DNA from: Pseudomonas berkeleyensis
GTDB lineage: Bacteria; Pseudomonadota; Gammaproteobacteria; Pseudomonadales; Pseudomonadaceae
Assembly: GCF_014109765.1 (NCBI RefSeq)
Contig: NZ_CP059139.1
Coordinates: forward strand, 2,170,001 to 2,234,000
Direction: 5' to 3'
DNA length: 64,000 nt
Each line of letters opens with the position of its first letter. Position 1 is the stretch's first letter. Position numbers and translations under genes: made by a program. A model generated the notes under the pieces. That model was not told the origin of the DNA and made no database searches. It saw only the letters and a list, made by a program, of their open reading frames with translations. Of the stretch, positions 16,891 to 27,397 are shown piece after piece.

Positions 16891-19197
16891 ATGGCCTTGT
16901 CCCATTCCCTCGGTTTCCCCCGTATCGGTCGCGATCGCGAACTGAAAAAAGCCCTCGAAGCCCACTGGAAAGGTGAGCTGGACGAGGCCGGGCTGCGTGC
17001 GGTCGGCAAGCGTCTGCGTGCCGAGCACTGGCAGCTGCAGAAAGATGCCGGTATCGATCTGCTGCCTGCGGGCGACTTCGCCTGGTACGACCAGGTTCTG
17101 GGGCATTCCATGGCTTTTGGTGTCATTCCCGAGCGCTTCCGTCCGGCGTCCGGCAAGCCGACGCTGGACACGCTGTTCGCCATGGCGCGTGGCACCAGCA
17201 GCCACAGCTGTTGCGGTGGCGCTCATGCGCAAGAGATGACCAAGTGGTTCGATACCAACTACCACTACCTGGTGCCGGAGTTTTCCATCGATCAGCAGTT
17301 CGCTCTGAGCTGGGGGCAGTTGTTCGAGGAGGTCGACGAGGCCCATGCGCTGGGCCACAAGGTAAAGCCGGTGCTGATCGGCCCGCTGAGCTACCTGTGG
17401 CTGGGCAAGGTCAAGGGCGCTGCGGCTGAAACGGAGGGTTTCGACAAGCTGGAGCTGCTCGAGCGCCTGTTGCCGGTGTATGGCGAGATCCTCCAGCGCC
17501 TGGCGGCCCAAGGTGTGGAGTGGGTACAGATCGATGAGCCAATCCTGGTGCTGGATTTGCCGCAGGATTGGAAGAACGCCTTCGAGCGTGCCTACAACCT
17601 GATTCAGCGCGAACCGTGCAAGAAGTTGATCGCCACCTATTTCGGCGGACTGGAAGACAACCTGGGCCTGGCTGCCAATCTGCCAGTCGACGGGCTGCAT
17701 ATCGATCTGGTGCGCGCGCCGGAGCAGTACCCGACCATTCTCGACCGTTTGCCTGCTTACAAGGTGCTGTCGCTGGGTGTGGTCAATGGCCGCAATGTCT
17801 GGCGCTGTGATCTGGACAAGGCACTCGACGTGTTGCGCCACGCCCACGAGCGTCTCGGTGAGAGGCTGTGGGTCGCGCCGTCCTGTTCGCTGCTGCACAG
17901 CCCGGTGGATCTGGCCCGCGAAGACAAGCTCGATGCCGAGCTGAAGGGCTGGCTGGCCTTCGCCGTGCAGAAGTGCGAAGAAGTCGCCTTGCTGGGCCGA
18001 GCGCTGGAAGCACCGGAAGATGCCGAGGTGCAGGCCGGGTTGGCGCAGAGCCGTGCCGTGCAGGCGGAGCGTGCGGCTTCTGCGCGTATCCATAAGCCCG
18101 AGGTGCAGGCCCGCCTGGCAGCGATTCGTCCGCGTCATGCCCAGCGTCAGTCGCCGTTCGCCGAGCGCATCGAGCAGCAACGTGAGTGCCTGCAATTGCC
18201 ACTGCTGCCGACCACTACCATCGGTTCGTTCCCGCAGACTTCGGCCATCCGTCTGGCGCGGCAGTCGTTCAAGCAGGGCAAGCTGAGTGCGGCCGAGTAC
18301 ACCGAGGCCATGTACAGCGAGATTCGCCACGCGGTTCAGGTACAGGAGCGCCTGGGGCTGGACGTGCTGGTACACGGCGAGGCCGAGCGTAACGACATGG
18401 TCGAGTATTTCGCCGAGCAGCTCGACGGCTATGCCTTCACCCGTTTCGGCTGGGTGCAGAGTTATGGTTCGCGCTGCGTCAAACCGGCGGTGATCGTCGG
18501 TGACCTGAGCCGCCCGCAGGCGATGACGGTGGAGTGGATCAAATACGCCCAGGGCCTGACCGACAAGGTGATGAAGGGCATGCTGACCGGCCCGGTGACC
18601 ATGCTGATGTGGTCGTTCCCGCGCGAGGACGTCTCGCGTGAGGTGCAGGCGCGCCAGTTGGCCCTGGCCATCCGCGATGAGGTGGTGGATCTGGAGGCCG
18701 CCGGCATCAAGATTATTCAGATCGACGAAGCGGCGTTCCGTGAGGGCTTGCCGCTGCGTCAGGCGGCCTGGCAAGACTATCTGGATTGGGCGACCGAGGC
18801 ATTTCGCCTGTGCGCGTCGGGTGTGCGTGACGAGACGCAGATCCATACCCATATGTGCTACAGCGAGTTCAATGACGTGATCGAGTCCATCGCGGCAATG
18901 GATGCCGACGTCATCACCATCGAAACCTCGCGTTCGGACATGGAGTTGCTGGAGGCCTTCGAGCGCTTCGCCTATCCCAACGAGATCGGCCCTGGCGTGT
19001 ATGACATTCACTCGCCGCGCGTGCCGGACAGCGCCGAGATGGCGGGGCTGCTGCGCAAGGCCGCGCGGCGAATCCCGCTCGAGCGCCTGTGGGTCAATCC
19101 GGACTGTGGGCTGAAGACCCGCGCCTGGCCGGAGACCGAAGCGGCGTTGGTGAACATGGTCGCAGCGGCCAGACAGTTGCGCGTCGAGCTGGCCTGA
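16891..19197 (+). CDS. metE: Cobalamin-independent methionine synthase MetE
   Basis: MetE transfers the methyl group of 5-methyl-tetrahydropteroyl-triglutamate to homocysteine. It has 768 residues from the ATG at 16891 (ribosome site GGAG ten bases before; an in-frame start at 16822 adds a non-conserved stretch). The N-terminus [14 protein letters not shown] is diagnostic. The catalytic C-terminal barrel has the zinc ligands H-x-C (His654, Cys656, in H-T-H-M-C-Y-S) and Cys739 (N-P-D-C-G-L-K). The length is normal. It is controlled by divergent metR. Confidence 0.97.
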   Translation: MALSHSLGFPRIGRDRELKKALEAHWKGELDEAGLRAVGKRLRAEHWQLQKDAGIDLLPAGDFAWYDQVLGHSMAFGVIPERFRPASGKPTLDTLFAMARGTSSHSCCGGAHAQEMTKWFDTNYHYLVPEFSIDQQFALSWGQLFEEVDEAHALGHKVKPVLIGPLSYLWLGKVKGAAAETEGFDKLELLERLLPVYGEILQRLAAQGVEWVQIDEPILVLDLPQDWKNAFERAYNLIQREPCKKLIATYFGGLEDNLGLAANLPVDGLHIDLVRAPEQYPTILDRLPAYKVLSLGVVNGRNVWRCDLDKALDVLRHAHERLGERLWVAPSCSLLHSPVDLAREDKLDAELKGWLAFAVQKCEEVALLGRALEAPEDAEVQAGLAQSRAVQAERAASARIHKPEVQARLAAIRPRHAQRQSPFAERIEQQRECLQLPLLPTTTIGSFPQTSAIRLARQSFKQGKLSAAEYTEAMYSEIRHAVQVQERLGLDVLVHGEAERNDMVEYFAEQLDGYAFTRFGWVQSYGSRCVKPAVIVGDLSRPQAMTVEWIKYAQGLTDKVMKGMLTGPVTMLMWSFPREDVSREVQARQLALAIRDEVVDLEAAGIKIIQIDEAAFREGLPLRQAAWQDYLDWATEAFRLCASGVRDETQIHTHMCYSEFNDVIESIAAMDADVITIETSRSDMELLEAFERFAYPNEIGPGVYDIHSPRVPDSAEMAGLLRKAARRIPLERLWVNPDCGLKTRAWPETEAALVNMVAAARQLRVELA

Positions 19198-19216
19198 TTA
19201 TCCACTGTTGCGAGGA

Positions 19217-19250
19217 AAGCCCCTCCCACGGTTCGCTGTGCGAGGGGCTT
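19217..19250 (+). terminator. Hairpin after metE
   Basis: AAGCCCCTC (19217-19225) and GAGGGGCTT (19242-19250) form a 9-bp stem. There is no T run beyond it, so termination is plausible but not certain. Confidence 0.4.
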
Positions 19251-19372
19251 GCGTCGATCCTGGGATACCGCTCGTCCCCCTTCATCAAACTGTCACGCCC
19301 GTGTGGCAGCGCCATTGAGCAACTTTCATCAGACTCGCGCTTCAATGGGGTTCTGCGTTTCTGGTGTTTTCC

Positions 19373-20362
19373 ATGCGTGCATTCATTTTCTTCGCTGCAT
19401 TGCTGTGCGGCTTGCCGTCCTTTGCGGCCAATCGTTGTGACCTGTCCGAGCCGACCCGCTATGCGGATGTCGGCGACGTGCGGCTGGCCTATCAGAGCGT
19501 TGGCAGTGAGCGCGATCCTGCCTTGCTGCTGATCATGGGGCTGGGCGGGCAATTGATTCACTGGCCTGACGAAGTGGTCGAGCGCCTGTGTCAGCAGGGC
19601 TTTCGCGTCGTGCGCTTCGATAACCGTGACGTTGGCCTGAGCAGTTGGAGAACGCCTGCGCCAAGCATCAACCTGGCCTACGAGGTGGTGCGCTATCGGC
19701 TGGGGTTGTCACTGGGGGCGCCTTATCACTTGCGCGACATGGCCGCTGATGCGCTGGGGCTGATGGACAGCCTGGGCGTGGATGATTTTCATGTGTTGGG
19801 GGCGAGCATGGGCGGCATGATCGCCCAGCACCTGGCTGACCTGGCACCGCAGCGCGTGCGCAGCCTGACACTGGTGATGACCAGTTCCGGCGCGCAGGGC
19901 CTGCCGGCGCCCAGCGATGCGCTGGTAGCCCTGTTGGCGCGGCGAGAGGCGGGCAGTCGTGAGGCGGCTCTGCAGCAGCAGGCTGATCTGCTCGCGGCGT
20001 TGGGGAGTCCGTCGGTACACGATGATCGTGCGTTGCTGCTGCATCAGGCCGAGGTGGCTTACGACCGTGCCTTCAATCCCGAAGGTGTACAGCGCCAGCT
20101 ATTGGCGATTCTCGCCGAGTCGAGCCGGGTCGAGCTGCTCAATCGTCTGCAGGTACCGACGCTGGTGGTTCATGGCACTGCCGATCCGTTGTTGCCGGTG
20201 ATGCATGGCGTGCATGTTGCTGCGCATATCAAGGGCGCTGAGCTCAAGTTGATTCCGGGGCTGGCTCATCGTTTTCAGGAGGCGTTCAAGGAGCCATTGC
20301 TGGCTGCCGTGCTGCCGCATCTGGCAGCGCACCGGCAGGATCTGGGCCTGGCGCATCTTTGA
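19373..20362 (+). CDS. Alpha/beta hydrolase, exported
   Basis: This 329-residue hydrolase starts at the ATG at 19373, which leads straight into a signal peptide ([13 protein letters not shown], cut near S-F-A-A). The nucleophile elbow is G-A-S-M-G-G, the acid is likely the Asp of H-G-T-A-D-P, and the His is in G-L-A-H-R-F. An oxyanion stretch L-I-M-G-L-G-G is present. The fold is that of haloperoxidase/esterase-like hydrolases; the substrate is not evident. A predicted signal peptide suggests periplasmic action. It stands alone, with convergent DUF6316 downstream. Confidence 0.85.
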   Translation: MRAFIFFAALLCGLPSFAANRCDLSEPTRYADVGDVRLAYQSVGSERDPALLLIMGLGGQLIHWPDEVVERLCQQGFRVVRFDNRDVGLSSWRTPAPSINLAYEVVRYRLGLSLGAPYHLRDMAADALGLMDSLGVDDFHVLGASMGGMIAQHLADLAPQRVRSLTLVMTSSGAQGLPAPSDALVALLARREAGSREAALQQQADLLAALGSPSVHDDRALLLHQAEVAYDRAFNPEGVQRQLLAILAESSRVELLNRLQVPTLVVHGTADPLLPVMHGVHVAAHIKGAELKLIPGLAHRFQEAFKEPLLAAVLPHLAAHRQDLGLAHL

Positions 20363-20374
20363 GGGGAGGGGCAG

Positions 20375-20635
20375 TCACTGCTCCTGATTGTGCTTGATCG
20401 CCTCACGACGTTGCAGTTGGTCGATATGCTCGCTGCTGTGGCGCAGCAATTTGTCGGCCATGAGCATTCGTTCGATATAGCGCGCAATGTTCTGCTCGGC
20501 GTCATGGCGGGACAGATACGGCCCTTCCAGCGTGCCTTCGCGGGTGGCGAAGAAATACTGCCCATTGACGGCGCTCACGCGTGAACTGCGGTAGTGCGTC
20601 CCCGGATGAGGGTCGACGTTGCGTTGGCCGAACAT
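20375..20635 (-). CDS. DUF6316 family small protein
   Basis: This 86-residue soluble protein begins M-F-G-Q-R-N and carries F-F-A-T-R-E-G near the middle, then a charged helical tail (R-H-D-A-E-Q-N-I...R-R-E-A-I-K-H). The pattern fits the small DUF6316 family of Pseudomonas proteins, of unknown role. It is convergent with the hydrolase gene (13-base spacer) and stands alone. The call rests on recall of the family pattern. Confidence 0.7.
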   Translation of the reverse strand: MFGQRNVDPHPGTHYRSSRVSAVNGQYFFATREGTLEGPYLSRHDAEQNIARYIERMLMADKLLRHSSEHIDQLQRREAIKHNQEQ

Positions 20636-20913
20636 GACAAGAACTCCATCTGCAGAGGCTGGATGAGTTGAGTCTACTGCGCGCCATGTGGCGCGTTGGG
20701 CAAAGCGATCAGTGGTCGATTTAGGCAGCCTGATCGCGGTTTTTTAGCGATATTTCTGTGATTTTGACGTCATCGCGCTGACGTTTCCGTTGCGGCGAGC
20801 GGTACAGTTGCCGCTGGCAACGAGGGGGAACTGTTACTGTGTCGCCCGTCTGAGCTCTCCTAGAATGATCGGCTGCGGTTGGCGAGCCTGCCTATCGCAA
20901 GCACGAGGTCGCC

Positions 20914-21852
20914 ATGCATATCTCCTCTGGCCGTTGGATGTACGGCCTGTTCCTTGCCCTGACCACCTCGGTGTTGTGGGGCGTTTTGCCAATCAAGCTG
21001 AAAGAAGTTCTGCAGGTGATGGATCCGGTCACGGTCACCTGGTACCGCCTGATGGTGGCGGGGTCTCTGTTGTTTGCCTATCTGGCCGTATCGCGGCGCC
21101 TGCCGAGTTTCCGCCCGCTGGGGCGCAAGGGCGGCGGCTTGCTGGCGCTCGCCATTGGCGGGCTGACGGCCAATTACGTGCTGTACCTGATGGGGCTCAA
21201 CCTGCTCAGCCCAGGCACCACGCAACTGGTGATTCAGGTGGCGCCGATCCTGCTGCTGATCAGCAGTGTGTTCATCTTCCGCGAGCGTTTCAGCCTCGGC
21301 CAGGCAATTGGCCTGGGGGTGATGCTGTTGGGTTTCGCGCTGTTCTTCAATCAGCGTCTGGATGAGCTGCTGACCTCGCTGACGACCTATACCACCGGCG
21401 TACTGACCGTGCTGGCCGCGGCCTTCGTCTGGACTTTCTATGGATTGGCGCAGAAGCAGTTGCTGACATCGTGGAGTTCGGTGCAGATCATGATGGTGAT
21501 CTACCTGGCCTGCGCGCTGCTGCTGGTGCCCTGGGCGCAGCCGTTGCAGGTGCTGGAGCTGAACCCGCTGCAAGGCTGGCTGTTGCTGGCCTGCTGCCTG
21601 AATACTCTGGTGGCTTACGGTGCCTTCGCCGAGGCACTGGCGCACTGGGAGGCTTCACGGGTGAGCGCGACCCTGGCGTTGACGCCGCTGGTGACCTTCG
21701 CCTCGGTGGCGCTGGCGGCGAGCTGGTGGCCTGATCACGTGGTGCCCGAACAGGTCAACTGGATTGCCTATGCGGGAGCGGTGGTCGTCGTGCTCGGCTC
21801 GGCACTGACGGCTCTGGGCCCGTCGATCATGGCGAGCCTACGTAAACGGTAG
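20914..21852 (+). CDS. EamA/DMT-family inner-membrane transporter
   Basis: The 312-residue protein is almost entirely hydrophobic with ten predicted membrane helices arranged as two five-helix EamA repeats (about residues 8-140 and 155-295). The first repeat has L-W-G-V-L-P and the W-Y-R segment, and the end of the second has L-T-P-L-V-T. Such proteins export amino acids or metabolites. The RarD-like first half (W-G-V-L-P-I-K-L-K, T-W-Y-R) suggests a RarD-related member. The substrate cannot be read from the sequence. A dispersed repeat begins directly at the stop codon. Confidence 0.85.
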   Translation: MHISSGRWMYGLFLALTTSVLWGVLPIKLKEVLQVMDPVTVTWYRLMVAGSLLFAYLAVSRRLPSFRPLGRKGGGLLALAIGGLTANYVLYLMGLNLLSPGTTQLVIQVAPILLLISSVFIFRERFSLGQAIGLGVMLLGFALFFNQRLDELLTSLTTYTTGVLTVLAAAFVWTFYGLAQKQLLTSWSSVQIMMVIYLACALLLVPWAQPLQVLELNPLQGWLLLACCLNTLVAYGAFAEALAHWEASRVSATLALTPLVTFASVALAASWWPDHVVPEQVNWIAYAGAVVVVLGSALTALGPSIMASLRKR

Positions 21853-21869
21853 GGTGCGCCGTGCGTACC
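21849..21869. repeat. Dispersed short palindromic repeat, copy A
   Basis: The core GTAGGGTGCGCCGTGCG is shared with copies near 29848, 39485 and 58338; inverted, partial forms are near 21983, 29815 and 54474. Confidence 0.6.
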
Positions 21870-22075
21870 GATTTTGCTCGAAGGTATGAGTTGCTTACCT
21901 GATGCGCCATGCGTGCTCTGGTATGCAGCTTTGTCTCGGCTAGAGCATCTTCCGGAGAGGAGGGGCGCATCGATGAGCTGTCGGTGCGCGCGGCGCACCT
22001 TACGGTGAATCGTGGCGAGGCGCTCCAGCGACGAGTCTTTGTCGCAACCGAAGCCCCTCCCGTGGCTGCTACAAA

Positions 22076-22693
22076 CTAGGCCTTGGCCCCCAGGGCTTCG
22101 GCCTTGCGCAGCCAGTTCTGGCGTTGCTGTTCGCTGGATGGGCGTACCGGGGCGAATTCGCTCAGGCGGCGGGTCTTGATGCCGCAGAAGCCGAGGATGG
22201 TTCGCACCATCTGCCGGTGCGCTGGGGCGCCGTAGATCCAGCGGAAATACCAGGGTGGGGTGTCCATGGTCACCAGCAGATCGGCGCTGCGACCTTTGAG
22301 TAGCTTGTCCCACAACTGCGAACGGTTGCGGTATTTGAAGGCGAAACCCGGCAGGAATACCCGATCGAAGAAACCCTTGAGCAGCGCCGGCACGCCGCCC
22401 CACCAGACCGGGTAGACGAACACTAGGTGCTCGGCCCAGTGGATCAGACGCTGGGCTTCGAGCAGATCCGGTTCCAGGTTCTGACTCTGCTCGTAACCGT
22501 CGCGCAATACCGGGTCGAACTGCATTTCGCCCAGCTTGATCTGGCGTACCACGTGGCCTTTGCCGCGCGCGCCATGGCTGTATGCCTCGGCCAGAGCGTG
22601 GCAAAGACTGTCCTTCTTCGGCGTGCCGAGAACCAGCAGAATCCGTTTGCCATCGCCTTCCAGCGGGGTCGCACCGCTCTTGCCTTCAGTCAT
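22076..22693 (-). CDS. Flavodoxin-fold NAD(P)H:quinone oxidoreductase
   Basis: The protein belongs to the flavodoxin_2 / NQO-like fold: N-terminal beta strand and FMN/FAD phosphate loop ([12 protein letters not shown]), then [20 protein letters not shown], the family signature for the isoalloxazine pocket. Such enzymes reduce quinones by two electrons. An upstream ATG at 22708 would add five residues; the ATG near 22693 overlaps the end of fumC and suggests coupling. It has about 205 residues, normal for the family. Quinone choice is not visible. Confidence 0.83.
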   Translation of the reverse strand: MTEGKSGATPLEGDGKRILLVLGTPKKDSLCHALAEAYSHGARGKGHVVRQIKLGEMQFDPVLRDGYEQSQNLEPDLLEAQRLIHWAEHLVFVYPVWWGGVPALLKGFFDRVFLPGFAFKYRNRSQLWDKLLKGRSADLLVTMDTPPWYFRWIYGAPAHRQMVRTILGFCGIKTRRLSEFAPVRPSSEQQRQNWLRKAEALGAKA

Positions 22694-24080
22694 GCCGACT
22701 GGCTCCAAGCATGTCCTGTGGTCGAACCCATTGATCGAACTCCTCTTCGTTCAAGTAACCAAGCTGCAAGGCAGCCTGGCGCAGTGTGCTGCCTTCGGCG
22801 TAAGCCTTCTTGGCGATTTCAGCGGCCTTGTCATAGCCGATATGCGGGTTGAGCGCGGTGACCAGCATCAGTCCGCGTTCTAGGTGGGCGGCCATTTGCG
22901 CGGAGTCCGGTTGCAGGTCGGCGATGCAGTGCTGCTGGAAGTTACGGCTGCCGTCGGCGAGCAGGCGGATCGATTGCAGCAGGTTATGGATGATCACCGG
23001 CTTGAACACGTTGAGCTGCAGGTGGCCCTGGCTGGCAGCGAAGCTGATGGTGGCGTCGTTGCCCAGCACCTGGCAGGCCAGCATCGACAGCGCCTCGCAC
23101 TGGGTCGGGTTGACCTTGCCAGGCATGATCGAGCTGCCTGGCTCGTTGGCCGGCAGGCGCACCTCGGCGAAGCCGGCGCGCGGGCCGGAACCAAGCAGGC
23201 GCAGATCGTTGGCCAGTTTCATCAGCGCCACGGCCAGGGTCTTGAGGGCGCCGGAGAGCTGTACCAGTGGCTCATGGCCGGAGAGGGCGGCGAACTTGTT
23301 CGGCGCACTGGTCAGCGGCAGGCCGGACAGCGCTGCCAGTTCCCCGGCGATGGCTTCGGCGAAGCCGGGAGGCGCGTTGAGGCCGGTGCCGACGGCGGTG
23401 CCGCCCTGAGCCAGTTCGCAGACCGCGGGCAGGGCGGCGCGAATGGCGGCTTCGGCATGGCCAAGCTGGGCGACGAAGGCGGAAAGCTCCTGGCCAAAGG
23501 TGATCGGCGTGGCATCCATCATGTGGGTGCGCCCGGTCTTGACCAGGTTGGCGTGGCGCTGCGCCTGTTCCTGCAGGCCGTCACGCAGTTCGGCGATGGC
23601 TGGCAGCAGGCTGTGTTTCACGGCCTGTGCCGCCGCGATGTGCATGGCGGTGGGGAAGCAGTCGTTGGAACTCTGCGCGCGATTGACGTGATCGTTGGGG
23701 TGTACCGGGCTCTTGCCGCCACGGCTGCCACCTGCCAGCTCATTGGCGCGACCGGCGATGACCTCGTTGACGTTCATGTTGCTCTGCGTGCCGCTGCCAG
23801 TCTGCCAGACCACCAGGGGGAATTGCGCGTCGTGCTGGCCGTCGAGCACTTCGTCCGCGGCCTGTTCGATCAGTCGGGCAATATCGGCTGGCAACTCGCC
23901 GCTGCGACTGTTGACCCGCGCAGCGGCTTTCTTGATCAGGGCCAGGGCATGCAGCACGGGCAGCGGCATGCGTTCGACGCCGATGGCGAAGTTGATCAGA
24001 GAACGCTGCGTCTGCGCGCCCCAGTAGGCTTCGTTGGGGACTTCGATGGGGCCGATGCTGTCGGTCTCGGTACGGCTCAT
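22686..24080 (-). CDS. fumC: Fumarate hydratase class II
   Basis: FumC interconverts fumarate and malate in the TCA cycle without an iron-sulfur cluster. The 464 residues match class II fumarases. The signature [11 protein letters not shown] and the motif [13 protein letters not shown] are both present, as is the [16 protein letters not shown] segment. In pseudomonads this iron-free enzyme is typically used under iron limitation. No Fur box could be singled out upstream, and the quinone reductase gene overlaps its 3' end. Confidence 0.96.
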   Translation of the reverse strand: MSRTETDSIGPIEVPNEAYWGAQTQRSLINFAIGVERMPLPVLHALALIKKAAARVNSRSGELPADIARLIEQAADEVLDGQHDAQFPLVVWQTGSGTQSNMNVNEVIAGRANELAGGSRGGKSPVHPNDHVNRAQSSNDCFPTAMHIAAAQAVKHSLLPAIAELRDGLQEQAQRHANLVKTGRTHMMDATPITFGQELSAFVAQLGHAEAAIRAALPAVCELAQGGTAVGTGLNAPPGFAEAIAGELAALSGLPLTSAPNKFAALSGHEPLVQLSGALKTLAVALMKLANDLRLLGSGPRAGFAEVRLPANEPGSSIMPGKVNPTQCEALSMLACQVLGNDATISFAASQGHLQLNVFKPVIIHNLLQSIRLLADGSRNFQQHCIADLQPDSAQMAAHLERGLMLVTALNPHIGYDKAAEIAKKAYAEGSTLRQAALQLGYLNEEEFDQWVRPQDMLGASRHD

Positions 24081-24167
24081 GGGGTTCTCCGGAAGATGGG
24101 GCGAGGGTGCTTGGCAGTTTAGGCTGCCTCGCTGGAGACTGGTTCCACGGATTGTCTATCGGCCCTA

Positions 24168-25181
24168 TTACCAGCGTGCGTGCGTCTCGCCGAGCCAACC
24201 CAGCGCCCCATCGACCGGCACGCGTTCGCCCTTGGGGCCGCGCAGCACGCCGCTGTAGTGGCCGAACCACTGCACGGTATTGGCATGGAAGGGGCCGAGC
24301 TTGGGGCAGGCGCGATGCAGCTGACGTGGGGTGAAGAGCAGTGAAGCGCTGTCGTCTGCGCTGTCCAGGCGCCACGGCGCCAGGGGCGCCTGCGAGCTGC
24401 GTTCGATCTGCATGGGGCTGTCCAGCAGTTGCACTTCACCGCCGAACCACAAGGCGTCTTCTGACAGGCCGCTGTGTTCCAGCCAGCCCGAGCCGAAGTT
24501 GCCGGCGATGCCGCCGGCTGCGGCAAAGGCCGCGCGTTGCCAGTAGCTGTTCAGTGGCCAGACGCCACGGCCGAAATCCAGTGCAGCGAAGCTTTGTCCG
24601 GGTGTGCAGCGGTATTGCTTGCGTCCCAGTTGCACGCTACCGGCGGCCGGCAGGCCGAGTTGTCGGCTGGTGGCGTGGAAGCCGCCGCCCTGCAGCGGTG
24701 CGACCAGATTGACCGATTGCAGGTGAGCGGGGCGCTGGATGTCCAGGGCCACCTGCAGTGGCTGGCCGCCGATATCCGGTGCTGTCGCGGTCAGGCGCAG
24801 TCGGCCTGGGTGCTCGTCGATGCGCAGTTGCAGGCGTGAATGGCTGAAGGCGTGGCTCTCCAGCGGCAGATCCGGCAGTTGGCAGCCCAGGGCGAAGGGG
24901 CGGAACTGGGTGTGCGCCACGGCCTGGCCGCTTTCCAGGTCTAGGAAATAGGCAGCGCCGTAGCCCAGGTAATCGAGGTCGGCGAGGGTCAGGGAGAGCA
25001 TCCATTGCGGCGTGGTGATGCACCAGTGGTTCCAGCGCTTGCGGCGCCCCGCATGGCCGTGCAGGGTGCAGTCCACTTGTGGGCGGCTCGACCAGCCGAC
25101 AGCGTCGTCCAGCAACCGGCCTTTGCTGTCGCAAAGCGGCTGTGGCGGGAGAGCGGTATAGGCGGTGGCGATACTGGTCAT
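24168..25181 (-). CDS. DUF2804 domain protein
   Basis: This 337-residue soluble protein is rich in aromatic residues (R-W-N-H-W-C, F-G-R-G-V-W-P-L-N-S-Y-W, W-F-G-H-Y-S-G). The pattern of a beta-rich domain with W-x-W-C near residue 55 and D-F-G-R-G-x-W in the middle fits the DUF2804 family. Members have an unknown role; the lipocalin/AttH-like fold sometimes suggested for them hints at lipid handling, which is inference. It stands between fumC (same strand, 88 bases apart) and a divergent DUF2059 gene. Confidence 0.78.
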   Translation of the reverse strand: MTSIATAYTALPPQPLCDSKGRLLDDAVGWSSRPQVDCTLHGHAGRRKRWNHWCITTPQWMLSLTLADLDYLGYGAAYFLDLESGQAVAHTQFRPFALGCQLPDLPLESHAFSHSRLQLRIDEHPGRLRLTATAPDIGGQPLQVALDIQRPAHLQSVNLVAPLQGGGFHATSRQLGLPAAGSVQLGRKQYRCTPGQSFAALDFGRGVWPLNSYWQRAAFAAAGGIAGNFGSGWLEHSGLSEDALWFGGEVQLLDSPMQIERSSQAPLAPWRLDSADDSASLLFTPRQLHRACPKLGPFHANTVQWFGHYSGVLRGPKGERVPVDGALGWLGETHARW

Positions 25182-25460
25182 CGAGCACGTCCATGTGTGT
25201 GCGCAGGCTGGCGATCAATTGCCGAGGCGGGGAGTGCGCACGCCATCTATCTACTGGTGGATGTCGCAAAGCATGCCGAGCGCGCGCTAGCATGGGCAAG
25301 TACTGGCAATTTGGCAACTGACCAGCGGGTGCGCCAGTGGACATGCGCGTTGTGAGCCAGTGCACAACTCGCTGGAGCGCTTGAGGGAATTCGGCTCAGG
25401 GCACAAAATGCGGCCACCGCAGTCTACTCAGACTCATTCATCACCAGTGGAAGCCTCTCC

Positions 25461-25955
25461 ATGCTCCGTTTCTCCCAACTGTGCACCGCCGTTCTGCTTA
25501 GCGCTTCGGCATCCCTGGCCATGGCCGATGCTGCCAGCCACGCCGCCGATGCCGAGCGCTTCCTCAAGCTGGCCCATGCCGACAAGCTGACCGTGCCGGT
25601 CTATGCCCAGGTACAGCAGATGTTCGCCCAGCGTTTCGCCCAGGCGCCAGAGGGCAAGAAAGCTGTGCTGGAGAGCTACCAGGCCAAGGCCAATACGGCA
25701 TTGGACAAGGCGGTGGGCTGGGACAAGCTCAAGCCGGACATGGTCAAGCTCTACACCACCAACTTCAACGAGCAGGAACTCAAGGATCTGATCGCCTTCT
25801 ATGAGTCGCCGCTGGGGCAGAAGGTGCTGCAGAAGATGCCGACCCTCACCGCACAGTCGGCGCAGATCACCCAGAGCAAGCTGGAAGCCGCGGTGCCGGA
25901 AGTGAATAAGCTGCTGGCCGATATGAGCAACGAGATCGGCGTTAAACAACCCTGA
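25461..25955 (+). CDS. DUF2059 exported protein
   Basis: This 164-residue protein has a signal peptide (M-L-R-F-S-Q-L-C-T-A-V-L-L-S, cut near A-M-A) and one DUF2059 domain: V-Q-Q-M-F-A, then L-Y-T-T-N-F-N-E-Q-E-L-K-D-L-I-A-F-Y-E-S-P-L-G-Q-K. This family is periplasmic and helical, and its function is unknown. It precedes the bolA-like gene by 11 bases and likely shares its transcript. Confidence 0.87.
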   Translation: MLRFSQLCTAVLLSASASLAMADAASHAADAERFLKLAHADKLTVPVYAQVQQMFAQRFAQAPEGKKAVLESYQAKANTALDKAVGWDKLKPDMVKLYTTNFNEQELKDLIAFYESPLGQKVLQKMPTLTAQSAQITQSKLEAAVPEVNKLLADMSNEIGVKQP

Positions 25956-25966
25956 TGGAGCCCATG

Positions 25967-26272
25967 ATGTCCAAGCAAGACCTTCTCACCGCGGCCCTGA
26001 CCGATCTGCAGCCCGAGCACCTCGACGTGCTGGATGAGAGCCATATGCACAGCCGCGGCCTGGAAACGCACTACAAGGCGGTGATCGTCAGCCCGGCGTT
26101 CTCGGGCCTGAATGCGGTCAAGCGGCACCAGAAGGTCTACGCCACGGTTGGCGAGCTGATGGGGCAGATCCATGCCCTGGCGCTGCATACCTACACCCCG
26201 GAGGAATGGGCAGCGCAGGGCGTGGCACCGGATTCGCCGACCTGCCATGGCGGCAGCAAGCACGACCACTGA
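25967..26272 (+). CDS. BolA family protein
   Basis: The 101 residues form a BolA fold: H-M-H-S-R-G-L-E-T-H-Y-K-A-V-I-V-S in the loop and strand, L-N-A-V-K-R-H-Q-K-V-Y with the conserved R-H-x-x-V-Y, and H-A-L-A-L-H-T-Y-T-P-E-E-W. BolA proteins pair with monothiol glutaredoxins in iron-sulfur cluster handling. The ATG at 25967 has GGAG six bases before. A His/Cys-containing tail (C-H-G-G-S-K-H-D-H) is a possible metal-binding extension. Confidence 0.88.
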   Translation: MSKQDLLTAALTDLQPEHLDVLDESHMHSRGLETHYKAVIVSPAFSGLNAVKRHQKVYATVGELMGQIHALALHTYTPEEWAAQGVAPDSPTCHGGSKHDH

Positions 26273-26456
26273 GTTCGTCTGCCGGGCGCCCGCAAGGGTG
26301 CCAGGCCATCGTCCCTGCTGTAGAATCACCCCGCGCCGGCCCACGCCGGCGTTTTCGTTTGAATCGCGATCTGCGCCTTCGCCGCCTTGCCGGGGCGGTG
26401 CACGAGATCGCACCGCAGTCCGCCCTTTACGTGGGTGACTACTGAGAGAACTGTTC

Positions 26457-27395
26457 ATGACCGACAAGATCGTCGTCGCGGCGCTGTACAAATTCGTCTC
26501 CCTGCCGGATTACCAAGCGCTGCGCGAACCCCTGCTGCAAACCCTGATCGATAACGACATCAAAGGCACCCTGCTGCTCGCCGAGGAAGGCATCAACGGC
26601 ACCGTTTCCGGTAGCCGCGCCGGCATCGATGCGCTGCTCGCCTGGTTCCGTCTGGACGCGCGCCTGGCCGATATCGACCACAAGGAATCCTATTGCGATG
26701 AACAGCCGTTCTATCGAACCAAGGTCAAGCTGAAGAAGGAAATCGTCACCCTCGGTGTGCCGGGCGTAGACCCTAACCAGCGCGTCGGCACCTATGTCGA
26801 GCCGCAGGACTGGAACGCCCTGATCAGCGACCCGGAAGTGCTGCTGATCGACACCCGCAACGACTACGAAGTGGCCATCGGCACCTTCGAGGGCGCCATC
26901 GACCCGAAGACCAAGTCGTTCCGCGAATTTCCCGAGTACGTTCGCCAGCACTTCGACCCGAGCAAGCACAAGAAGGTGGCGATGTTCTGCACCGGTGGCA
27001 TTCGCTGCGAGAAAGCCTCCAGCTACATGCTCGGCGAGGGGTTCGAAGAGGTCTATCACCTCAAGGGCGGCATTCTCAAATACCTCGAGGAAGTGCCGCA
27101 GGAAGAGACCAAATGGCAGGGCGACTGCTTCGTCTTCGATAACCGCGTCACCGTGCGTCATGATCTGTCCGAGGGCGAGTACGACCAGTGCCACGCCTGC
27201 CGCACGCCGATTTCCGTCGAGGATCGCCAGTCCGAGTTCTACAGCCCCGGCGTCAGTTGCCCGCACTGCTGGAATTCGCTCTCGGAGAAAACCCGCGAAG
27301 GCGCTCGCGAGCGGCAGAAGCAGATCGAGCTGGCGCGTGCGCGCAACCAGCCGCATCCCATCGGTCGTGACCCCCGCCAACTGAACGAGGCCTGA
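26457..27395 (+). CDS. trhO: tRNA uridine(34) hydroxylase TrhO (rhodanese-related)
   Basis: TrhO catalyses oxygen-dependent 5-hydroxylation of wobble uridine 34 in tRNA. The 312 residues have the usual order: an N-terminal acylphosphatase-like domain (Y-K-F-V-S-L...[10 protein letters not shown]), the rhodanese domain ([10 protein letters not shown]) with active Cys in [13 protein letters not shown], and a C-terminal Cys-rich part (Q-C-H-A-C-R, V-S-C-P-H-C) that may hold zinc. The DsbA-like gene follows two bases after its stop. Confidence 0.93.
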   Translation: MTDKIVVAALYKFVSLPDYQALREPLLQTLIDNDIKGTLLLAEEGINGTVSGSRAGIDALLAWFRLDARLADIDHKESYCDEQPFYRTKVKLKKEIVTLGVPGVDPNQRVGTYVEPQDWNALISDPEVLLIDTRNDYEVAIGTFEGAIDPKTKSFREFPEYVRQHFDPSKHKKVAMFCTGGIRCEKASSYMLGEGFEEVYHLKGGILKYLEEVPQEETKWQGDCFVFDNRVTVRHDLSEGEYDQCHACRTPISVEDRQSEFYSPGVSCPHCWNSLSEKTREGARERQKQIELARARNQPHPIGRDPRQLNEA

Positions 27396-27397
27396 TC

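Noticed and set aside
16801..19011. Minus-strand frame opposite metE (736 codons)
   Set aside because: It is a GC-rich shadow of metE without domain signal.
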